From Anaeromassilibacillus senegalensis (GTDB taxonomy: Bacteria; Bacillota; Clostridia; Oscillospirales; Acutalibacteraceae), in NCBI RefSeq assembly GCF_001261775.1, contig NZ_LN868538.1, positions 947,652-1,011,651 of the forward strand: DNA of 64,000 nucleotides, in the 5' to 3' direction. Below, one piece after another: positions 25,554-33,200 of this stretch (positions are counted from its first letter, which is position 1; each line of letters begins with the position of its first letter). The notes beneath the pieces were generated by a model that saw only the letters and a program-made list of their open reading frames with translations, ran no database searches and was not told the DNA's origin. The position numbers and the translations under genes are program-made.

Positions 25554-28157
25554 TTACTTAAGCGTCGGATAACCGCCGTCCGCAATGTTCCAGATGGAGC
25601 CGTTCCAGCCCGCGCCCGTGTAGGTAGCGGCGGTTTGCATCTCTTCCGCCGTTTTGCCCAAGCCGCGATATTTGTCGGTATCCCAACCAGTATAAACCTG
25701 GTTGTTGCGGTACAGGTTGCCCTTCTGGAAGAAGACCGTATTGGCAATGATCTTTTCCGTGGTACCATTCTCCATTTCGCCAACCGTCGGGTGCGTCCAG
25801 GTATCCGTATTACCATAGCTGTCAGTCAGCGCGTACACCTTACTTGTAGTATAGCAATAGGAAATGCTGCCAGAATTGTAGCCGCACAGGCCGCCTGCCC
25901 GCGCACCTTTCACTGTACCAGTGGAATAGCTGTTGATCAGCGTACCGTTGTTGCTGCCAGTAAGGCCGCCATAGTAGTAATGAGCGGTTGCTTGATAGCC
26001 TGTGCCCGGATTCGCCTTTACATTTGCAGAGGATGAACAGCCTTTGATGACTCCAGTTGTATCGTTCCATCCGACAATGCCGCCGACTTCCCAGATATTC
26101 TTCGTCCAATCTCCTGCCGTGATATTGCCGCTGATGGAACAGTTTTCAATTTTACCCTGATTCCAACCCACCAGCATACCGGAATTGCTGTGCGCATTGA
26201 CCGCGCCGTCCAATTTCAAATTGTGAATTGTTCCAGAGGAATAGCTGAACAGACCGTTGAAGCTTTTCAGTGTTCCGACATTCATCCCTGTAATGCTCTT
26301 TCCGTTGCCGTTCAGATCACCGGTGAAAACGTTTTCGCTCGGCTCGTATGACGTTCCATTCCAGGGATCGTCAATTCTGTTTAACTCGCCAATCGGTGTC
26401 CAATTGGGGAAATCGGTGCTCAGGTCGATGTCGTCCGCCAGAATAAACTTGCAGTGCGGATGGTTTCGAATGTTATCAAAGTCTGCCGCAGTCTTAATCA
26501 CATGCTTATACGTCGGGTCCGGGCAGTCCGGATTATCCGGTTCTTCCGGATCGGTGCCGCCCTGCTTTACCTTCACCGTGAAAGTTACGACTGCCGGGCC
26601 GTTTTCCACTGGAATGGATACATTTTGCTCCTGCTGGCTTGCCGCCACAGGATCGTATTCATAGCCGTCCGGGACTGCCACCAGGTAGGTCGTATCTTCC
26701 AGACCTTCCTCATCCGCAGCCTTAAAGAGATAAGTTCCTTTTACCAGACCGGAATAGACTTTTGTTGTCAATACATTTGCCGTGTTTTCTTTATCGACAA
26801 AATCTACGCGCACCTGGTAGGCCTCCGGGTGTTCGCCCGGGTCGGGATCGGTGCCGCCCTCCTTCACCTTGACCGTGAAGGTTACGACTGCCGGGCCGTT
26901 CGCTACCGGGATCGCTACATTTTGTTCCTGCTGGTCTGCCGCCGCGGGATCGTATTCATAGCCGTCCGGGGCCGCCACAGAATACACATTGCCAGCTACA
27001 CCTTCCGCATCCGCGGCCTTAAAGAGATAGGCTCCCTTTACTAAGCCAGAATAGGTTTTCGTGGTATAAACGGTCTCTTGATTCTCTTTGTCAGCAAACT
27101 TAACAAGCACCTGGTACGCTTCCGGATTCTTATCCGGGTCGGGATCGGTGCCGCCGCCCTCTTTCAGCTTGACGGTAAAGGTAACGGACGCGGGATCGAC
27201 CGTTCCGGCTTCCTTGTCCAGCGTAATGTCGCGGGAATCGCCCGGCGTAACCAGTTCATAATGGTTGTCCAGCTTTGCCGTATTCGGGAAAAGCTTCGTC
27301 TCGGTCGCGCCATTCAGGAAAGTCACCTTATGCGTATAGGTGCTCTCCACCTGTGTTCCATCCTCTGTGGCCCATTTGACTTCGACGTCTTTTGTCACTG
27401 GTTTTTCCGGCGGGGTGATCTCGCCCGCGCCCGGATCGTCCGCCTGATACGCGTTCACGGTAAACCAGCCGTGGAAGTGCTTGGCCTGGTACTTGTTGTC
27501 CGTGTTATCCGGCAGATAGCCGCCGATTACATACTGTACGCTCTCATCCGCGCCGAGAACCTGCGGCAGGGTGTAGCCCTGCGGCTCATCTTTTGCTGTC
27601 TCATTCAGGTTGACGCCTTCCACGCGCACCCAGTTTGCTTTTTCTCCCTCTGCCGCCGTGTTTTCATAGACAACGATCTGAAGCACTTCTTTCAAAACAT
27701 AGGGTGCTTCGTTGCATTTCAAAACGCCGTCCTGCTTGACGCCGCCCGTGCCGTTGTCCACCACATTGATCACGTCGTCCGTCATCGGGCCCATGTCCTG
27801 CACGGAAAAATTGATTACCGCGGGCAACGTGCCGCCGTTGTGGACGGTTACCGGCTGGAAATACACCGGTGTGTAGCTTGAAAAACCTTCCTGATTTGTG
27901 TTGGAGATGGAGCCGTCTTCATTGACCTTTAGTTCAGCATCGAACTGACCAAGGGTCAGCGGGCGCAGGTTTTTGAACTCCAGTTCCGCGCCGGCCGGCT
28001 TATCCGGGGTGACAGAGATGTCCAGCACACCCGCCGCAAAGTTGGCGTTCACCTTCTCTGTGTCCGTAAACCACGCCATGGTTCCGCCCACCAACAGGCT
28101 CAGCACCAGCAGAATGGAGAGACCGGACAGTGCGATTCTCTTTTTGCTTGCTTTCAT
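25554..28157 (-). CDS. TasA-like secreted surface protein with tandem beta repeats and GLUG domain
   Basis: An 867-aa exported protein. The N-terminus (KKRIALSGLSILLVLSLLVGGTMAWFTDTE) is the SipW-dependent signal type of TasA/CalY fibre proteins, and the first 240 residues match that fold in pattern. Residues about 250-330 are a MucBP-like beta domain. Two near-identical units of about 95 aa follow (PEAYQV..., each ending GPAVVTFTVKVK), with GTDPDP linkers. The last 270 residues contain GLUG-type repeats (FTGDLNGNGKSITGMN, GLFSYSSGTIHNLKL, VGGIVGWNDTTGVIKGC, GGLCGYNSGSI), usual in adhesins. No SipW-type peptidase gene is adjacent. A biofilm or adhesion role is likely by family; this is inference. 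Confidence 0.85.
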   Translation of the reverse strand: MKASKKRIALSGLSILLVLSLLVGGTMAWFTDTEKVNANFAAGVLDISVTPDKPAGAELEFKNLRPLTLGQFDAELKVNEDGSISNTNQEGFSSYTPVYFQPVTVHNGGTLPAVINFSVQDMGPMTDDVINVVDNGTGGVKQDGVLKCNEAPYVLKEVLQIVVYENTAAEGEKANWVRVEGVNLNETAKDEPQGYTLPQVLGADESVQYVIGGYLPDNTDNKYQAKHFHGWFTVNAYQADDPGAGEITPPEKPVTKDVEVKWATEDGTQVESTYTHKVTFLNGATETKLFPNTAKLDNHYELVTPGDSRDITLDKEAGTVDPASVTFTVKLKEGGGTDPDPDKNPEAYQVLVKFADKENQETVYTTKTYSGLVKGAYLFKAADAEGVAGNVYSVAAPDGYEYDPAAADQQEQNVAIPVANGPAVVTFTVKVKEGGTDPDPGEHPEAYQVRVDFVDKENTANVLTTKVYSGLVKGTYLFKAADEEGLEDTTYLVAVPDGYEYDPVAASQQEQNVSIPVENGPAVVTFTVKVKQGGTDPEEPDNPDCPDPTYKHVIKTAADFDNIRNHPHCKFILADDIDLSTDFPNWTPIGELNRIDDPWNGTSYEPSENVFTGDLNGNGKSITGMNVGTLKSFNGLFSYSSGTIHNLKLDGAVNAHSNSGMLVGWNQGKIENCSISGNITAGDWTKNIWEVGGIVGWNDTTGVIKGCSSSANVKANPGTGYQATAHYYYGGLTGSNNGTLINSYSTGTVKGARAGGLCGYNSGSISYCYTTSKVYALTDSYGNTDTWTHPTVGEMENGTTEKIIANTVFFQKGNLYRNNQVYTGWDTDKYRGLGKTAEEMQTAATYTGAGWNGSIWNIADGGYPTLK

Positions 28158-28212
28158 ACGTTCTTCCTCCTGACAGTTTCAAATTTCCTGATTTTTCAGG
28201 ATATTTAGATAT

Positions 28213-28257
28213 ATTATAGCATCATTACCCGGTAATTTCCTGCAAATTACCAGTAAT
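28213..28257 (-). promoter_or_regulatory. -10 element with paired palindromic operators upstream of the TasA-like gene
   Basis: Leftward TATAAT at 28218-28213. Just upstream stand two palindromes, ATTAC-N3-GTAAT (28224-28236) and ATTAC-N2-GTAAT (28246-28257), with starts 22 bases apart (two helical turns). They cover the place where a -35 box should be, and no good -35 is seen. This suggests two dimers binding cooperatively on one DNA face. Confidence 0.6.
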
Positions 28258-28433
28258 TTATACAAAAAATGTCAGTCACAACACCCGTAGTCCTTTATAC
28301 ATTTTGTCTAACCGAAAATATTCCTTAGCCTGTCAAGCAATCCTCTTGTTCCCTATTTGTTTTTTACAGCAAAAGGCCGCCGTAGAGCTACAGCTCCACA
28401 GCGGCATCTGCATTTTTAAAAAATCGATCCTAT

Positions 28434-28799
28434 TCAGACCTGCAAAAACTCTGCCTGCTTTTTCTTTGGCAGGCTGGACAGCACCAGCCGGTATGCCTGG
28501 TCGATCATCTCCCGAACCGTTTCGTCCGGCACATCGGCGTCCAGATACAGGGAGTTCCAATGTTCTTTGTTCATGTAGTATCCCGGCACTACCTTTGGGT
28601 ACTGCGCGCGCAGGAACTGCCCAAACGCCGGTTCCAGCTTGATCGTAAAGATGGGTTTTCCGGTCTTATCGCCGCCCAGCATGGCAAACATCTTGCCGCC
28701 GATCAGGAAGCGTTCCGCCTCCCACTCAGCCTTATACTCCTGCACCGCGCCCTTCTTCTCCAGGCAATACGCGGGAATCCATGAATAATTTGTCTCCAT
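28434..28799 (-). CDS. MmcQ/YjbR-family protein
   Basis: A 121-residue cytoplasmic protein of the MmcQ/YjbR double-wing fold. Family signs are GKMFAMLGGDKTGKPIFTIKLEPAFGQFLRAQYPKVVPGYYMNKEHWNSLYLDADVPDETVREMIDQAYRLVLSSLPKK, in which the Y-M-N-K-x-H-W-N motif is diagnostic (about residues 78-85). I start at the ATG at 28797-28799; it lies 4 bases after the stop of the VOC gene, so the two are translated together. Function of the family is poorly defined. Confidence 0.88.
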   Translation of the reverse strand: METNYSWIPAYCLEKKGAVQEYKAEWEAERFLIGGKMFAMLGGDKTGKPIFTIKLEPAFGQFLRAQYPKVVPGYYMNKEHWNSLYLDADVPDETVREMIDQAYRLVLSSLPKKKQAEFLQV

Positions 28800-28803
28800 C
28801 GCC

Positions 28804-29265
28804 TTACTGCATGCACATCCGGACAAACCCGATCGGATGCTGGATCATCTCCGCGACCTGCTCCGGGGTATTGCCCTCCGCCAAAAACTTTTTCGCCAGA
28901 TATACCATGGACTCGCCCACCTCGATGATGTGCTTGTCCGGGTCGTAAATGCGGATAACACGCTGTTTCCAGTCGTATGTCTTCACCTCATGAACCCATT
29001 CGACCTCCGGATGCGCTTTCAACAATGCAAGGAACCCGTCAAAATCGTCCGTTTCAAAATACAATTCCATATTGTGGGGTCTTTCCAGAATGGAATCCGC
29101 CGGCAGGCCTGTCAGCCACGCATAATCCTGCTGTAGGGAGAAACCGCCGTCCATCACAACATTCAGGCCGTGATCCATAGCGACCTTCTGGCCAAACAAC
29201 TCTCCGTAAAACTTCTTAGAAACTTCCACATCTTTTACTGCGATTAAAGGCGCACAAAATGTCAT
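28804..29265 (-). CDS. VOC-family (glyoxalase/dioxygenase-fold) protein
   Basis: A 153-aa protein with two beta-alpha-beta-beta-beta units: an N-terminal LIAVKDVEVSKKFYGELFG, and a C-terminal HEVKTYDWKQRVIRIYDPDKHIIEVGE, in which the late Glu is a usual metal ligand. An extra C-terminal helix of about 25 residues resembles the uncharacterised glyoxalase group seen beside MmcQ proteins. Start ATG at 29265 has GAGGTGA upstream. Substrate unknown. It forms an operon with the following MmcQ gene. Confidence 0.87.
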   Translation of the reverse strand: MTFCAPLIAVKDVEVSKKFYGELFGQKVAMDHGLNVVMDGGFSLQQDYAWLTGLPADSILERPHNMELYFETDDFDGFLALLKAHPEVEWVHEVKTYDWKQRVIRIYDPDKHIIEVGESMVYLAKKFLAEGNTPEQVAEMIQHPIGFVRMCMQ

Positions 29266-29365
29266 ATCCTTCACCTCAACAATTTTTTTGGTAAAAGCTT
29301 ACCTTATATATATTATAGGCGGCGGGGTATTCGCGGAATTGTAAAAAACAGACTTCCTCCATATG

Positions 29366-29420
29366 CAAAAAGGCTCCATTTTCTGCCTGCCGGAATGACA
29401 GGCGGAAAACGGAGTCCTTT
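29366..29420 (-). terminator. terminator after the DUF378 gene
   Basis: Long imperfect stem GGCTCCATTTTCTGCCTG with CAGGCGGAAAACGGAGTCC (29372-29389, 29399-29417). Leftward it is followed by TTTTTGC. Confidence 0.8.
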
Positions 29421-29438
29421 TCACGAAATCACGGTCCG

Positions 29439-29651
29439 CTAACTGGCGTGCGGCACGTAGTCGTCGTTGTGACGGAACAGCATGGAAACGCACCAGACGG
29501 CGGAGAGCGCAACGATCACATAGATGATGCGGCTGATCAATCCCGCCGTACCGCCGCCGATCCAGGCGACCAGGTCAAACTGGAACAGGCCTACAAGGCC
29601 CCAGTTTAATCCGCCGATGATCAGCAGAGTCAAGGCAATTTTATCAAGCAT
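29439..29651 (-). CDS. DUF378 small membrane protein
   Basis: A 70-residue protein with two transmembrane helices. The N-terminal LTLLIIGGLNWGLVGLFQFDLVAWIGG is the diagnostic DUF378 motif (GGLNWGL), followed by IIYVIVALSAVW and a short charged tail. GGAGAGA precedes the ATG. Family function is unknown; such genes are often single and highly expressed. Own terminator. Confidence 0.92.
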   Translation of the reverse strand: MLDKIALTLLIIGGLNWGLVGLFQFDLVAWIGGGTAGLISRIIYVIVALSAVWCVSMLFRHNDDYVPHAS

Positions 29652-30220
29652 AATCTCTCTCCTTTGAATGTTTCATTCAAAATGGATTTTAGCGGAACAA
29701 TCCGCACGCTGAAAGTTTTTCCCGTTTGGTGCAAATTATACGTTCATCGGCGAAGGCTTCCGAAAAACGGTTGTTTTTAAACCAAATTTAACCGGATCAA
29801 AACGTTCCCTTTATTTAACAAGGGTATGATAGAAAACAGAAAAACCATCCGCTCGCTTTCCTGAATTTTAAAATAGAAGCATCCCTCAACCGCCAAAGGC
29901 CTGCGTTTGCAGGCTTTTGGCGGTTTTTTGATCAAAACACAACCCCTCCACAAAACGAACCGTTTTACAAACTTGTCACAATTTATGCTTTTATGGATTT
30001 TTGTTGCCAATATATGTATTTATGTCTTAATTTCTTAGAAACATCTTCCTTTTTGATGTAAAAATGTTAATATAAATTAATTTATTTGTGATTTTATTTT
30101 TATATAAATTTATCGAAACCTCCATTCCCTGGCATTTTTTATCCAGATGTAAAAGCGGCCCAGCAGCCGTTTTTTGCATAGACAGACTGTTGTCATTATC
30201 TGTGAGAAGGAGAGAGAAAA
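29652..30220. other. 570-bp AT-rich intergenic region with an orphan terminator
   Basis: Contains the upstream region of the DUF378 gene, a strong rightward terminator at 29890-29930 with no gene before it on that strand, and the AT-rich leader of the GH27 gene. A hairpin ACATC/GATGT lies near 30040. I found no convincing -35/-10 pair for the GH27 gene. Confidence 0.5.
29890..29930 (+). terminator. orphan Rho-independent terminator
   Basis: A 15-base stem CCGCCAAAGGCCTGC paired with GCAGGCTTTTGGCGG (29890-29904, 29909-29923; one mismatch or G:T pair), loop GTTT, tail TTTTTTG. No open frame precedes it on the plus strand, so it may end a small RNA. Confidence 0.8.
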
Positions 30221-33200
30221 GTGAAGAGAGCAAAGAAACTCATTAGTATCCTGCTCTGCGCCGCACTGCTCTGCCCGGCGTCCACCGCGGCCTTTGCCGC
30301 ATCGGACATCACCGCACCGAGCGAAGTTGCACCGCACATCCTGACGACGCTGCCCACGGCAGCCGCGGGCGTTGCGCAGAATACCCTGACCCTTTCCGGC
30401 TCCAACAGGATTGTTGGAGAAACAGCGGAAAGCGCAAAAGCAAAAGAGGACCTGCTGGCACAGCAGGAAGCAGAGGCAGCCGGGAAGCTGCCGCCCCAGA
30501 TGGGTTGGTCCACCTGGAATTTCTTCCGTGAAAAGATCAATGAGGAAAAGGCCATGGACGCCGCCAAAGCATTGGTGAGCACCGGCCTGAACGAGCACGG
30601 CTATGTCTATTTCAACCTGGACGACTGCTGGCAGTCCAGTATGCGCGACGAAAACGGCAACATGCAGTTTGACCTGACGGGCTTCCCGAGCGGCCCGCAG
30701 TTCATCAAGAACGTCAATGCCCTCGCGGGCCCGGATTCCGAGCATCCGCTCCGTGTCGGCGTGTACAGCTCCTGCGGCGACCTCACCTGTGAGGACATGC
30801 CCGGCGCAGCAGGCTACGAGGAAAAAGACGCCCGGACTTTTGCCGAGTGGGGCGTCGAATACCTCAAATACGACTACTGCCATGTAGTGGACATGGAAAC
30901 CGATTCTTATACACACAGCATTAAAGCACCCGATGTGGATTACCTCTCCGTTGCAAAGGCCGGCACGCCTGAGGGAGAAAGAATCCAGGCGGAGACCGCC
31001 GAACTCTCCGGCGCAGCATCCACTGTCCGTTGCGGCAAATGCGACGGCACCGGCTATGTAACCGGCCTGAACGCCAACGGCGGTGCGATCACATTCAAAA
31101 AGACCGTGGAAGAGGCGGGCCGCTATGTGCTGACCGTTGGCTTCCACAAGTCGGCATCCATCGTTTCCAAATTTATTTCTGCACAGGTAAACGGCGGCAA
31201 GGTATATGACACCGAGATTCCGCGCACCAGCGGCTGGAGCGGCACCGGCAGACAGCAGATGTATATTGATCTGGAAGCCGGCGAAAATACCATTAAAATT
31301 TTCAATCCCATCGACGGCCAGAAGGCGGACTCCATCCGCCGCTACAGCAAGATGGGAAATGCGCTCAAGGAATCAACCGCGCAGGTCGCGGAGGAAACCG
31401 GCAATCCGGAAAAGCCGCTTTTCTTCTCCGTGTGTGAGCACGGCAGAACCAGCCCTTGGACCTGGGCCGGCGATTTTGCCAACTCCTGGCGAACCACCCA
31501 CGACATCTCCGACAGTTGGAGTTCCATGATCGGCAACTATGAGATAAACGTAAATCTTTGGTCTTATCAGAAGCCGGGCACCTATAACGACCCCGATATG
31601 CTCGAAGTCGGCGTCGGCAATCTGACAGCGGATGAAAACCAGGCGCACTTCTCCCTGTGGTGCATGATGAACTCCCCGCTGATTCTCGGTTGCGACGTCC
31701 GTAACTTTGTGGATCCGGAAAGCCCGGACGGTGTGGACCATTCTGCCAACAACAACGCGTATGACATCATCACCAATCAGGATGTTATCGACATCAATCA
31801 GGACCCGCTGCTCCTGCAGGGCAAGCGCATTTCCACCGCGGACGGCATTGACATCCTGGTCAAGCCGCTTTCCGGCGGCGATGCGGCTGTTCTCTTCCTG
31901 AACAAAAATGCGGCTAACGGCGCGTCCGCCAGCATCGACCTCTCTGCTCTGGCAGAGATGGATGACCGCATTACACTTCCCTCCGCTTCTGCTTATAAAG
32001 TGAAGGATCTGTGGAGCGGTGAAGAAGCCGTAATCGGCACTTCTCTGAATTCCGGTGCGATTCCGACGCACGGCACGCAGATGTACCGCGTCAGCAAAGT
32101 GGAGGCTGGTTCGGTCGACAAGCTGGGCACCATCAAGATCGATATGCCCAACACGGTTTTCAGCGCGGGAGAAACCGCTTCCGTCGGCGTAGTTGTTGAA
32201 AACGTCGGCAGGGAAACCATGAAAAATGTCAACGTCGCGTTCAGCGCACCGGAAGGCTTTACGATCACCGGCGGCGAGACCATCGACGCTCTGGCTCTGA
32301 ATGAGAAGAAAACCGTTACCTTTGAGGTAACCATGCCGGAAACGGCTTCCAACACCATTGCGAAGCCCGCGGACGATTATATTCTTTCCGCAACGGCTTC
32401 CTATCGCTACGACGGCGACACTGAGGATACCTCAAAGCTCGCCACCAAGGCGATCAAAGTCGCCGTGGCGCCGCAGAATACGGTGACCAAGCTGGGCGAC
32501 CATCCGTGGCTGAGCTCCACCACCGGCTGGGGAACCATCAAGCGCAACAAGTCCATCGATGGCAATGTGCTTCGCCTGGGCGGCGAAACCTACACCTCCG
32601 GTATCGGCGTACACGCCGTCTCTGACATCACCCTTTATCTGGGCGGCGGCAGCTACAACTTCCATTCCTTCATTGGTGTGGACCAGGAGATGCAGGTTGA
32701 TACCTCCAGCATTGAGTTCGAGGTTCTGGCCGACGGCAAGAGCATCTACAACTCCGGCGTCATGAAGGCCAACGAGCGCAAAGAGGTCAACCTTAACATT
32801 ACCGATTGCCGCGTTTTGACCCTGCACATCGGCGACGCGGGCGACGGCATCGGTTCCGACCACGGCGACTGGGCGGATGCAACCCTGACAAAGACGGACG
32901 ACGTGAAGACCTATCAGATCAACATTGCTGATACGCTCAATGGTACTGTTACAACCGATCCCGCCGATACTGTTATGGACGGCATGCCGGTAACCGTTAC
33001 CTTTACGCCGGACGAGGGTTATACCACCCACATGGCGATCGTCAACAACGAGGTCGTCGTTCCGGTAAACAACCAGCACACCGTATCCAACGTCAAGACG
33101 GATCTGGACATTTCCGCTGAATTTGTCAAGGAAGGCGAAACCGGCACACAGAAGGCCATCGTTTCCGCCGGTTCCGTGGACGCGCAGGAAGTCGATTTTG

